From Streptomyces sp. NBC_00442 (GTDB taxonomy: Bacteria > Actinomycetota > Actinomycetes > Streptomycetales > Streptomycetaceae), in the NCBI RefSeq assembly GCF_036014195.1, contig NZ_CP107918.1, positions 2,418,001-2,482,000 on the forward strand: a stretch of DNA of 64,000 bases, given 5' to 3'. Within the stretch, counting starts at the first letter, position 1; every line of letters begins with the position of its first letter. The notes under the pieces are model-generated. The model searched no databases. It saw nothing but the letters and a program-made list of their open reading frames with translations, and was not told where the DNA came from. The position numbers were made by a program, and so were the translations under genes. Positions 17,503 through 25,556 of this stretch are shown here, piece by piece.

Positions 17503-19737
17503 GTGAAGAAACAGCCAATCACCGTGAAGGTGGCGAGCTGGAGTGCCCTGCACCCAGGACGGGCCATCCTCGGTTGGTTCGTCTTTGTCGCCTTGTGCCT
17601 CGTCATCGGCGGTGCCGTCGGCACGGTCGACGCCGGGGACAAGGACTACTGGGTGGGTGAGGCCGGCCACGCCGAGTCGATCGCCACCGAGGGCAACCTC
17701 CAGCACAAGTCCGCCGAACGGATCATGATCACCGACCCGTCCGGTGCGGCACCCGGAGCGGCCGCCCGCAGCGCCGCCGAGGACGTCGCGTCCCGGATGA
17801 AGCAGCTGCCCGAGGTCCAGAGCGTCGCCGCTCCGGTGCGCTCGGCCAACGGCAAGATGCTCATGGTCGAAGTGACCATGAAGGGCCTGCGGCTCGAGGC
17901 CCAGCAGCACATCCAGCCGCTGCTCGACCAGACCGCCGAGGTGCAGAAGAAGCACCCGGACGTGAAGGTCGAGGAGTCCGGCGACGCCTCGGTCGAGATG
18001 GGCCTGGACAAGTCGCGCGACGACGACCTCTCGTCGTCGGAGATGATCACCTTCCCGATCACGCTGATCACCCTGCTGGTCGTGTTCGGTTCGCTGATCA
18101 TGGTCGGTGTGCCGCTGCTGCTCGCGGTCTCCTCGATCGGCGCCGCCATGGGCCTGTCGCAGCTGATCTCGCACCTGGTGCCCGACGCGGGTGTCGGCAA
18201 GAGCGTCATCCTGCTGATCGGCATGGCGGTCGGCGTCGACTACACGCTCTTCTACCTCAAGCGGGAACGGGAGGAACGGGCGCTGGCCGGCGGCCGGCTG
18301 AGCCCCGAGGCCCTGGTGGGCATCGCGGCCGCCACCTCGGGCCGTGCGATCGCGGTCTCCGGACTCGCCGTGGCCCTGTCCACCGCCACCCTCTTCCTCG
18401 CCACCGACATCGTCTTCACCTCGCTCGCCGTCGCCACCATCGTGGTGGTCCTGGTCGCGGTCCTCAGCTCCATGACCGCGCTGCCCGCCCTGCTGGTCGT
18501 GATCGGCCGGCGCCTCGACCGCAAGAGCGCACGCGCCGCCGAGCGCGGCAAGAAGGTCAAGCGTCACAAGTCCGAGGAGACGGGCCGGATGTGGTCCGCG
18601 CTGCTGCGGCCCGCACGGACCCGCCCGGCGGCCACCCTGCTGATCTCGGTGCTCGTCATGGTCGGCCTCGCGGTCCCCGCGTTCGGCATGCACCTGCGGG
18701 TCCTGAACCTCGCCACCCAGTCCCGGCAGATCCCCGAGCTGAAGACCTACGACCGCCTCAACGACGCCTTCCCCGACCTGCTGGCCGAGCACTGGGTGAT
18801 GGTGCGCGACAACAACCCCGGCGAGAAGGCCGCGGTGCAGTCGGCCCTCAAGGACCTGGCCGCCAAGGCACAGGCCGACCCGATGTTCTCCAAGAAGCCG
18901 CCGAAGCTGGAGACGACCGCCGACGGCCGGATCAGCGTCATGACCCTGTCCGTCCCCTACAACCTGAGCTCCTCCCAGGCGCACGACTCACTGAAGGAAC
19001 TGCGCCAGACGTATCTGCCGCAGACGCTCGGGAAGGTGCCGGGCGCCGACTTCGGGGTCAGCGGGCCCGTGGCACAGGACGCCGACTACCTCGCCCACCA
19101 GAACGACAAGCTGCCCATCGTCGTCGGGTTCCTGCTCCTGCTGACCTTCATCCTGACGCTGTTCGTCTTCGGCTCGGCGACCATCGCCGCCCTGGGCGTC
19201 CTGCTCAACCTGCTCTCCGTCGGCGCCTCGTTCGGACTGGTCGTCGTCTTCTTCCAATGGGGCCTGGCCTCGACGGTGTTCGGCTTCGAGGACAGCGCCA
19301 CCCATGCGATCGGCTCCCGCGTTCCCCTGTTCCTCTTCGTGATCCTGTTCGGCCTGTCGATGGACTACCAGGTCTTCGTCGTCAGCCGGATCAAGGAGGC
19401 GGCGCTGCGCGGAGTTCCCACCCGGCAGGCCGTGATCGACGGGATCGGGCACTCGGCCAAGGTCGTCACCAGCGCGGCGGTCGTCATGGTCACGGTCTTC
19501 GCGAGCTTCATGTTCCTGCACCTGGCGGAGATGAAGCAGATCGGCTTCAGCCTCGCGGTCGCGGTCCTGCTCGACGCCTTCATCATCCGCGTCATGATCC
19601 TTCCCGCCGCCCTGATGCTGCTCGGCAACGCCAGCTGGTGGCCGTCCCGCAAGATGCGCCGTGCCCAGGAGCACGCCGCACCCGCACCGGCCGGCGGCGC
19701 GCCGTCCCCCCACCCGGCGGCGCAGCTCTACCGCTAG
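17503..19737 (+). CDS. MMPL/RND-family exporter
   Basis: This protein has 744 aa from the GTG at 17503, with AAGGAG nine bases upstream; a start at 17467 lacks a ribosome site. It has two MMPL halves. Each has one membrane helix, an extracytoplasmic domain and a bundle of about five helices. Motifs include GMAVGVDYTLFYLKRERE in the first half and LFGLSMDYQVFVVSRIKEA in the second, where the Asp residues form the proton relay. A short Pro/Ala-rich tail ends the protein. In actinomycetes MMPL proteins export lipids and lipopeptides, so it is a plausible exporter of the acylated product. Confidence 0.92.
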   Translation: MKKQPITVKVASWSALHPGRAILGWFVFVALCLVIGGAVGTVDAGDKDYWVGEAGHAESIATEGNLQHKSAERIMITDPSGAAPGAAARSAAEDVASRMKQLPEVQSVAAPVRSANGKMLMVEVTMKGLRLEAQQHIQPLLDQTAEVQKKHPDVKVEESGDASVEMGLDKSRDDDLSSSEMITFPITLITLLVVFGSLIMVGVPLLLAVSSIGAAMGLSQLISHLVPDAGVGKSVILLIGMAVGVDYTLFYLKREREERALAGGRLSPEALVGIAAATSGRAIAVSGLAVALSTATLFLATDIVFTSLAVATIVVVLVAVLSSMTALPALLVVIGRRLDRKSARAAERGKKVKRHKSEETGRMWSALLRPARTRPAATLLISVLVMVGLAVPAFGMHLRVLNLATQSRQIPELKTYDRLNDAFPDLLAEHWVMVRDNNPGEKAAVQSALKDLAAKAQADPMFSKKPPKLETTADGRISVMTLSVPYNLSSSQAHDSLKELRQTYLPQTLGKVPGADFGVSGPVAQDADYLAHQNDKLPIVVGFLLLLTFILTLFVFGSATIAALGVLLNLLSVGASFGLVVVFFQWGLASTVFGFEDSATHAIGSRVPLFLFVILFGLSMDYQVFVVSRIKEAALRGVPTRQAVIDGIGHSAKVVTSAAVVMVTVFASFMFLHLAEMKQIGFSLAVAVLLDAFIIRVMILPAALMLLGNASWWPSRKMRRAQEHAAPAPAGGAPSPHPAAQLYR

Positions 19738-19800
19738 CCACCGGGTCCCCCTGACGGACGTCGGACCGGAATCCCCCGCTGGTCCGGCGTCTGATCCTCC

Positions 19801-19829
19801 CCGCCGCCGCCCCTCGTGGGCGGCGGCGG
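19801..19829 (+). terminator. intrinsic terminator after the MMPL gene
   Basis: A perfect 12-bp GC-only inverted repeat with a 5-nt loop (19813-19817) is followed by CTTTCGT. It lies 63 bp after the MMPL stop. Confidence 0.75.
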
Positions 19830-19956
19830 CTTTCGTCCCGCGGTACGCGGCGGCTTCCGTCAGCTCCCTGTCAGGCCCGGCGACGACCATCGTCACCGGG
19901 TCGTCGCGACGAGGACGGTCCACTGCCACGACCAGTGAGCCGACGCGGAGGCCGGG

Positions 19957-20865
19957 ATGAGCGTGATCAGCGCCGTGGGATCGGCGGAGGCCGTAGAACG
20001 GTCACTCCGCGCGGTCGAGGACCTCGTGCTCGACGAGGTCCTCCTGTCGTTCCCCTACAACAGCGGGTCCCAGCTGCACGAGTACTTCGGCGCGGGCCCG
20101 GCGCCACGCGCCTTCGGCGGCTCCTGCGCCTGGCAGTCCTTCGAGGCGGGGCGCCTGGTGGCCGAGATGGCGGGCCGCCAGGCCGAGTACCGCATCGACG
20201 GACGCCATGTGGGGGTCGTCCACCGCGACGCCGACTCCCTCACCGTGCTCGACCCCTATCTGCTGCACTGCCGCCCGCTCCGGCTCGTGCGGGCCGGTGC
20301 GGTGGACGGGGTGGTCCACCTCGCGGCCGAGGCCTATCCCCACCGGGTACGCGCCGACGGCTCGCCCGCGCCGAGCGGCGTACGGGTGCAGTGGCGGCTC
20401 GACGACGACTCGGTACGCCTCACCTACGTACGGTTCAGCCCGCGCCGCGGCCACAACGTGATCTCGCGTTCCTTCCTGCTCGCCGCCGACCGGACGCTCG
20501 GCGCCGTACCGCCCGACCCCGCGTGGGTACGGCCGCAGCTGCTCCACCCGGAACAGCACAGCGTGTCGGTGCGGGTGCTGCACCCCGCGGAACGCCGGCT
20601 CGCCGAGCTCGTCCTGCCCCTCGCCGGGCCGTGGCCCGCCGGCCCCGCGAGCTCGCTGCTCCCCCGGCTGATCAGCAAGAACAACCAGGGCGCCGTCGCC
20701 CGGTACGGGACCGCGGCGTTCGACCGCGACAGCGAACTCGTCGCGGACGCCGTCGCCGTGGACCGCGCCGACGTGTACGGCTTCCTCCTGGAGGCGGCGG
20801 CGCTGCACCGGGCGGCCGCCCCCGCCGGGCTCGCACTCGCCGACTACAGCCTGGAGGACGAATGA
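19957..20865 (+). CDS. uncharacterised protein with a possible Cys-His-Asp triad (arylamine N-acetyltransferase-like?)
   Basis: This 302-aa protein starts at ATG after GGAGGCCGGG. I do not recognise it firmly. FGGSCAWQS near residue 55 and HVGVVH...LDPYLLH near residues 88-108 have the spacing of a Cys-His-Asp triad, as in arylamine N-acetyltransferases and the wider papain/transglutaminase fold. It is coupled by ATGA to a deoxyribosyltransferase-like gene and followed by the acyl-AMP ligase and ACP genes. It could be an acyltransferase acting on the acyl-ACP or the peptide. The function is inferred from context only. Confidence 0.7.
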   Translation: MSVISAVGSAEAVERSLRAVEDLVLDEVLLSFPYNSGSQLHEYFGAGPAPRAFGGSCAWQSFEAGRLVAEMAGRQAEYRIDGRHVGVVHRDADSLTVLDPYLLHCRPLRLVRAGAVDGVVHLAAEAYPHRVRADGSPAPSGVRVQWRLDDDSVRLTYVRFSPRRGHNVISRSFLLAADRTLGAVPPDPAWVRPQLLHPEQHSVSVRVLHPAERRLAELVLPLAGPWPAGPASSLLPRLISKNNQGAVARYGTAAFDRDSELVADAVAVDRADVYGFLLEAAALHRAAAPAGLALADYSLEDE

Positions 20866-21404
20866 CGACCACAGCGCCGCCCCGCACCGCCGAGCGGGCG
20901 CGCTCGTTCTTCCTCGCCGGCACCATGCAGGGTGCGCGGACCGGCTCCAACCTCGTCGACCAGTCGTACCGGGCGGCGCTGACCTCGGCGATCCTCGCCC
21001 ACCGCCCCGACGCCGTCATCCACGACCCCGGGGCCCTGATGGCCCAGTGGGAGGCGGAGTGCCGGGGCGACGTGCGTGCCGCGCACGCGGCGCTCAGCGC
21101 GCTGCCGGCCGTCCGCCGCGACGACCTGGCACCCGAACTCCTCGCCCTGACCGAGATGTTCCACCACCTCACACGGCTCGCCGCGCGCAGCGACATCTGC
21201 GTGGCGTGGCTGCCGGGACACGAACCCAGCATGGGGACGGCCGCCGAGATGCTGTCCGCCTTCCGCGCGGGCCGCACCGTCGTGGCCATCACGGCCATGT
21301 GCCAGAACCTCGCCGTGCTGGCCTGCTCGACGGTGATCCTGCCGGACCTGCCCGCGTTCCAGGAGTGGCTCGACGACGGCGCGCTGCCCGGCCACACCTT
21401 CTGA
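20862..21404 (+). CDS. nucleoside 2-deoxyribosyltransferase-like protein
   Basis: This 180-aa protein starts at an ATG that overlaps the preceding stop. FFLAGTMQGARTG at the N-terminus and DICVAWLPGHEPSMGTAAEMLSAF toward the C-terminus match the nucleoside deoxyribosyltransferase/TIR-like fold. The Glu of GTAAEM corresponds to the catalytic or binding position. It has no signal peptide. A nucleoside enzyme is unexpected in a lipopeptide cluster. It may have been recruited for another glycosidic or amide reaction. Confidence 0.65.
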   Translation: MTTTAPPRTAERARSFFLAGTMQGARTGSNLVDQSYRAALTSAILAHRPDAVIHDPGALMAQWEAECRGDVRAAHAALSALPAVRRDDLAPELLALTEMFHHLTRLAARSDICVAWLPGHEPSMGTAAEMLSAFRAGRTVVAITAMCQNLAVLACSTVILPDLPAFQEWLDDGALPGHTF

Positions 21405-21433
21405 CGAGCCGCGCCGACCGAGAGGAGCCGACC

Positions 21434-23323
21434 GTGAACCAGCTGATCCGCACCGCACAACCGCCGTCCCCCGCAACCGTCGTGGAGGCGCTGCTGCTCC
21501 GCGCCTCGGGACCGGACGCCGCCCGCCCCGTGTTCACCGCCCTCGGCGCCGGCGGCGAGCGGGCCGACCTGGTCGATGCGACGGAGCTGCTCGGTCGGGT
21601 CCGCGCCACCGCCGCGGCCCTGCGCCCGGTGGCATCCGCCGGCGACCGGGTCATCGTGCCCGCGCTGCCCGGAGTCGACTTCCCCGTCGGTTTCCTCGCC
21701 TGCCTGTACGCGGGGCTCATCGCCGTGCCCGTACCGCCGCTGCGCACCGGCGCCCGCCCCCGCACGAGCGAGCGCGCCGACCGGCTCGCGGTGATCCGCC
21801 GGGACTGCGGCGCCGTCGCGGTGCTGGTGTCCACGGCCGACGAGGCGAGCGCGGGCGAACTCCAGGACGCGGACGCGGTCCTGGGCGCGGAGGCGGTCCA
21901 GGGCACGGGGACGGGGACGGGGACGGGGACGGTCCAGGGTGCCGGCGCGTCCCGGTTCGCGTGGATCCCCGTCGCGCGGTCGCCTTCCGCGCCCGGCAGC
22001 GACGTCCCGGCCGCGCCCTCGGCCCTCGACCCCGCGGCCGTGGCCCTGCTCCAGTACACCTCGGGATCGACCAGCGACCCCCGCGGGGTGATGGTCGCCC
22101 ACCGCAACCTGGTCGCCAACCAGGTCGCCCTGCGCGACCGCTGCGACATCGACTCCGCCACCACCGTGGTCAGTTGGCTGCCCTTCTTCCACGACATGGG
22201 GCTCTGCACCGGGGTCGTCCTGCCGCTGGTGTCGGGCGCGGCGGCCGTCACGATGGAGCCCGCCACCTTCGTGCGCGACCCCATGGTGTGGCTGCGCGCG
22301 ATCGAGGCCGAGGAGGACGTGTTCGCGGCCGCGCCGGACTTCGCGTACGAGCTGTGCGTGCGGCGCGTCCCGGCCGACGAGCGCGCCCGCCTCGACCTGT
22401 CGACGTGGCGGGTGGCGGCCAACGGGGCGGAGCCGGTGCGGGCCGAGACCCTGCGCCGCTTCGCGGACGCCTTCCGCTCCTCGTTCTTCCGTCCGGAGGT
22501 GTTCTCGCCGGGCTACGGGCTCGCCGAGTGCACCCTGAGCGTCACCCTGAGCCGCCCGCTGTACGAGGCTCCGGTGCGCCGGTACGACCGGGACGCGCTG
22601 GCGCGGGGCGCGGCGGTACCCGCGGAGTCGCCCGGCAGCGCGGTCGAACTGGTCGGCTGCGGCACCGCGTTGGCCGATGTGCGGATGCTCGTCGTCGACC
22701 CCGAGACCCGCCGCGCGCTGCCCGAGGGCTCGGTCGGCGAGATCTGGGTGGACTCGCCCGGCAACTGCCTGGGGTACTGGGGCCGGGAGGCGGAGTCGGC
22801 GCAGGTGTTCGCGGCGCGGCTCGACGGCGAGGACCCGGAGACCGTAGAGGACCCGGAGGCCGCGGAGGACCCGGAGGCCGCGGACCGCGCCCGGGGAACG
22901 GTCTACGTGCGCACCGGCGACCTGGGATGCGTCGAGGACGGCGAACTGTTCATCACGGGCCGGCTCAAGGACGTCCTCGTGGTGGGCGGCGAGAACTACT
23001 TCCCGCAGGACATCGAGGCGGTGGCCGGCGCCGCGCACGCCGCGTTCGCGCACCAGCGGGCCGCCGCGTGGCCGCTGGACGAGGAGCGGCCGGGGGTGGC
23101 GGTGGTCGTCGAGACGACCGAGCGCGACCCCGAGGTCCTCGCCCACGCCGTGCGTGCCGCGGGCATCGCCGTCGCGCGGGCGCTGCCCGCGCCGGTGAGC
23201 GTCTTCGCCGTGGCACGCAACCAGGTGCCCCGCACCACCAGCGGCAAGACCCGGCGCCGCGACTGCGCCAAGGACGTGCGGGCCGGGCGGCTGCCGCTGC
23301 TCGCCCAGTGGTCGAGCCGGTGA
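21434..23323 (+). CDS. fatty-acyl-AMP ligase (lipoinitiation)
   Basis: This 629-aa acyl-adenylate-forming enzyme starts at GTG with AGAGGAG upstream. Motifs are YTSGSTSDPRGVMVAH (P-loop), SWLPFFHDMGL, FSPGYGLAECT, YVRTGDLG, the GRLKDVLVVGGENYFPQDIE hinge and the C-terminal lysine region TTSGKTRRRD. The extended sequence and the ACP gene next door mark it as a FAAL that loads a fatty acid onto the ACP to start the lipopeptide. It contains a (Gly-Thr) tract and an Asp-Pro-Glu repeat insertion (near 22829-22885), both in surface-loop positions. Confidence 0.92.
   Translation: MNQLIRTAQPPSPATVVEALLLRASGPDAARPVFTALGAGGERADLVDATELLGRVRATAAALRPVASAGDRVIVPALPGVDFPVGFLACLYAGLIAVPVPPLRTGARPRTSERADRLAVIRRDCGAVAVLVSTADEASAGELQDADAVLGAEAVQGTGTGTGTGTVQGAGASRFAWIPVARSPSAPGSDVPAAPSALDPAAVALLQYTSGSTSDPRGVMVAHRNLVANQVALRDRCDIDSATTVVSWLPFFHDMGLCTGVVLPLVSGAAAVTMEPATFVRDPMVWLRAIEAEEDVFAAAPDFAYELCVRRVPADERARLDLSTWRVAANGAEPVRAETLRRFADAFRSSFFRPEVFSPGYGLAECTLSVTLSRPLYEAPVRRYDRDALARGAAVPAESPGSAVELVGCGTALADVRMLVVDPETRRALPEGSVGEIWVDSPGNCLGYWGREAESAQVFAARLDGEDPETVEDPEAAEDPEAADRARGTVYVRTGDLGCVEDGELFITGRLKDVLVVGGENYFPQDIEAVAGAAHAAFAHQRAAAWPLDEERPGVAVVVETTERDPEVLAHAVRAAGIAVARALPAPVSVFAVARNQVPRTTSGKTRRRDCAKDVRAGRLPLLAQWSSR
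21907..21930. repeat. GGGGAC hexanucleotide repeat (x4) inside the FAAL gene
   Basis: Four exact copies of GGGGAC encode alternating Gly-Thr residues in a loop between two conserved parts of the ligase. The repeat is in frame and can vary by two residues per unit without a frameshift. Confidence 0.85.
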
Positions 23324-23384
23324 GGCGGACCGGCCCCCCGGCCGCCCCGGCCCCCGCCCCGCACAAGCGAAGGAGAGCATGCCC

Positions 23385-23741
23385 ATGAACAGCCAGGCCC
23401 CCACCGCACCGACGGCTGCAACGGAACGCCAGGTTGCGGACCACCTCGTCCAACTCCTCGCAGAACTATTGGAGTTGGATCCCGATCTCGTCGACCGGGA
23501 GGTACCGCTCAGTGCATACGGGATCGACTCGATGACCAGCACCTGGCTGGCGGGCGAGCTCGGCGAGCGGTGCGGGGTCGAGATCGACCGCGCGGTGCTG
23601 CTCGACCGGCCGAGCGTGACGGAGGTGGCCGAGGACGTGGTGGCGACGCTGAACCGCGCGCGGCGCGAGCCCCGGACCGACCCGGGCAAGGGCACTGCCA
23701 CGGACACGGGTACCGATTCCCTCACCCCGCAGCCGAGTTGA
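23385..23741 (+). CDS. acyl carrier protein
   Basis: This protein has about 118 aa. The phosphopantetheine serine is in AYGIDSMTS near residue 49. The upstream helix reads LLAELLELDPDLVDREVPL and the downstream helix IDRAVLLDRPSVTEVAED, as in stand-alone ACPs paired with FAALs. A disordered tail of about 25 residues follows. The ATG at 23385 is favoured because GGAG lies nine bases upstream; 23379 is only three bases from it. It should receive the fatty acyl group from the FAAL and deliver it to the first condensation domain. Confidence 0.93.
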   Translation: MNSQAPTAPTAATERQVADHLVQLLAELLELDPDLVDREVPLSAYGIDSMTSTWLAGELGERCGVEIDRAVLLDRPSVTEVAEDVVATLNRARREPRTDPGKGTATDTGTDSLTPQPS

Positions 23742-24433
23742 TCGAAGCCGTCCTGCCGCGCGCCGTCGCCGCCGCCGAGCACTTCGCGGACACGCCGGAC
23801 TCGGGCCTCTTCCCCGCCGAGCGGGCGCTGATGGCGGGGGTGGGCGCCGGACGCCGCCGGGAGTTCACCACCGTGCGGCACTGCGCCCGCCTCGCCCTGC
23901 GCGAGCTCGGGGTGGCGCCGGCCCCGCTCCTGCCGGACGCCGGGGGCGCCCCGCGCTGGCCGGCCGGGACCGTCGGCAGCATGACCCACTGCCGCGGCTA
24001 CCGGGCCGCCGTCGCCGCGCCGCACACCGCGGTACGCGCGCTCGGCATCGACGCCGAACCGAACCGCCCGCTGCGCGACGGCGTCCTCGCGTCGGTGGCC
24101 CGCGCCGAGGAACGGGAGGACCAGCTCGCGCTGCTGCGCCTCGACGCGGCCGTCCACTGGGACCGGCTGCTGTTCTGCGCGAAGGAAGCCGCGTTCAAGG
24201 CGTGGTATCCCGAGGGCGCCCGCCCCGGCCTCGCCCGGCCGCGCAGCCTGCACGACATCCACGTCACCCTGCGCCCCGCGACCCCCGGCGACCGCCCCGA
24301 CCGGGGCACCTTCCAGGCACGGGTACTGCCCGGCCGCCCGGAAACGGCCCGCTTCCCGGGCCGCTGGCTGGCGACGGAGGACTTCCTCCTGACGGCGGTG
24401 GCGGTGCCCGCCGTTCCGCCCAGATGCCTGTAG
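23738..24433 (+). CDS. 4'-phosphopantetheinyl transferase (EntD/Sfp type)
   Basis: This 231-aa protein starts at TTG 23738, overlapping the ACP stop (TTGA), and begins at IEAVLPRAV as in EntD-like enzymes. The family motifs are PRWPAGTVGSMTHC, the Mg-binding GIDAEPN and the LLFCAKEAAFKAWYP signature. It transfers phosphopantetheine from CoA to the Ser of the ACP and NRPS carrier domains. Its coupling to the ACP gene supports a dedicated role in this cluster. Confidence 0.92.
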   Translation: MIEAVLPRAVAAAEHFADTPDSGLFPAERALMAGVGAGRRREFTTVRHCARLALRELGVAPAPLLPDAGGAPRWPAGTVGSMTHCRGYRAAVAAPHTAVRALGIDAEPNRPLRDGVLASVARAEEREDQLALLRLDAAVHWDRLLFCAKEAAFKAWYPEGARPGLARPRSLHDIHVTLRPATPGDRPDRGTFQARVLPGRPETARFPGRWLATEDFLLTAVAVPAVPPRCL

Positions 24434-24488
24434 GCCGGGACGAACGTTTGACAGCCGTTCATTCCATGGGAAAGTCTCGGCCTACAGG
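24427..24488. repeat. 11-bp inverted repeat between the PPTase and arsR-like genes
   Basis: CCTGTAGGCCG (24427-24437, overlapping the PPTase stop) is exactly complementary to CGGCCTACAGG at 24478-24488, with 40 bp between. It could be a weak terminator or the operator of the ArsR paralogue that starts 26 bp later. The TGTA/TACA ends recall the other ArsR sites. Confidence 0.55.
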
Positions 24489-24513
24489 TTTCCGGGATCG
24501 CTAGAGGTGGGCC

Positions 24514-24882
24514 ATGACGAGCGAGGAGCTTCTGGCTGTACTTGCCGCCGTCGGCCATGCCCAGCGGCTGAGGGTCATCGCCGAGCTCTCCGAAGGCCGG
24601 ATGTACGTCAGCGAGCTGGCCCGCCGCCTCGGCATGTCGCGCCCCCTGCTCTACATGCACCTGGAGCGGCTGGAAAAAGCCGGTCTCGTCCTCGGCAGCC
24701 TGGAGCTCTCCGAGGACGGCAAAGCCCTCAAGTACTTCGAGCTGGCCCCCTTCGACCTGCGGGTGAACCTCGCCACCATCCTCGCAGCAGTGGCGGAGGA
24801 CGCCGCGGCGGGCCTGCCCACGGGCGGAACGCAAGAGCCGGAACCGGCCGCCGGGGCGAAGCCGAAACGCAAGCGCGCGTAG
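24514..24882 (+). CDS. ArsR-family transcriptional regulator (paralogue of the 10953-11282 product)
   Basis: This 122-aa winged-helix protein has the recognition region GRMYVSELARRLGMSRPLLYMHLERLEKAGLV, almost the same as in the first ArsR. The core of about 100 residues is largely identical and the tail ends in a basic PKRKRA. It starts at ATG with TAGAGGTGGG upstream and has no membrane-protein partner, unlike the first copy. It marks the likely right edge of the biosynthetic cluster. Confidence 0.88.
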   Translation: MTSEELLAVLAAVGHAQRLRVIAELSEGRMYVSELARRLGMSRPLLYMHLERLEKAGLVLGSLELSEDGKALKYFELAPFDLRVNLATILAAVAEDAAAGLPTGGTQEPEPAAGAKPKRKRA

Positions 24883-24951
24883 CTCCGAGAACGGCTCGGG
24901 AGCCCCTGATCAGCGCCTCCGGCGCGGCGTCGCAGGCGCTATCGTGAAGCC

Positions 24952-25536
24952 ATGACCGCACTGCCCGACTGGCTACGCCCGCCGCGCGCGGAAGGCTGGT
25001 TCGCGGAGGACCTGGACCACCTCCCGGAAGCGCCGCGTCACACCGAGCTGATCGACGGTGCCCTCGTATTCATGATGTCGCCCCAGCGTTGGTGGCACGG
25101 AGCACTTGTCACCGACCTCACCGTCGCCCTGCGCACGCAGGCTCCAGAAGGTTTCGAGGTCGGTCGTGAGATGACCATTCGCCTCGATTCCCGCAACCGC
25201 CCCGAGCCGGATCTGCTGGTGACAACAGCCGGCTTCGAGGGCGACCGCACCTGGTTCACCCCGGACGAAGTGCCCCTCGTCGTCGAGGTCGTCTCCCCCG
25301 AGTCGGCCCACCGGGACCGCACGGTCAAGCTCCGCAAGTACGCCGAGGCCGGCATCGCGCACTACTGGCGCGTCGAGGACGAGGACGGGGCGCCCGTCGT
25401 GCACGTCTACGAACTCGACGGCCCGACCCGCAGCTACGTGCCCGCGGGCATCTTCCGGGGCGCTCTGCGCCGGCCCGTGCCCTTCGCGATCAGCCTCGAC
25501 CTGGACTCGCTCACGCCCGGCCGCCGGGCTCGCTGA
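24952..25536 (+). CDS. Uma2-family putative endonuclease
   Basis: This 194-aa protein belongs to the Uma2 (DUF820) family of PD-(D/E)xK nuclease folds. RHTELIDGALVFMMSP is the conserved N-terminal segment. PEPDLLV, then VPLVVEVVSPESAHRDRTVKLRKYAEAGIAHYWRV, carry the Asp, Glu and Lys expected for the active site. Streptomyces genomes carry many copies and their role is not established. It is convergent with the large repeat-protein gene, 20 bp apart. Confidence 0.88.
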   Translation: MTALPDWLRPPRAEGWFAEDLDHLPEAPRHTELIDGALVFMMSPQRWWHGALVTDLTVALRTQAPEGFEVGREMTIRLDSRNRPEPDLLVTTAGFEGDRTWFTPDEVPLVVEVVSPESAHRDRTVKLRKYAEAGIAHYWRVEDEDGAPVVHVYELDGPTRSYVPAGIFRGALRRPVPFAISLDLDSLTPGRRAR

Positions 25537-25556
25537 GCTCGCCGTCCGGGGGCCCG

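Noticed and set aside
20672..24262. A 1196-codon minus-strand open frame
   Set aside because: It is opposite the FAAL, ACP and PPTase genes, which have full motif sets, and its own translation shows no domain.
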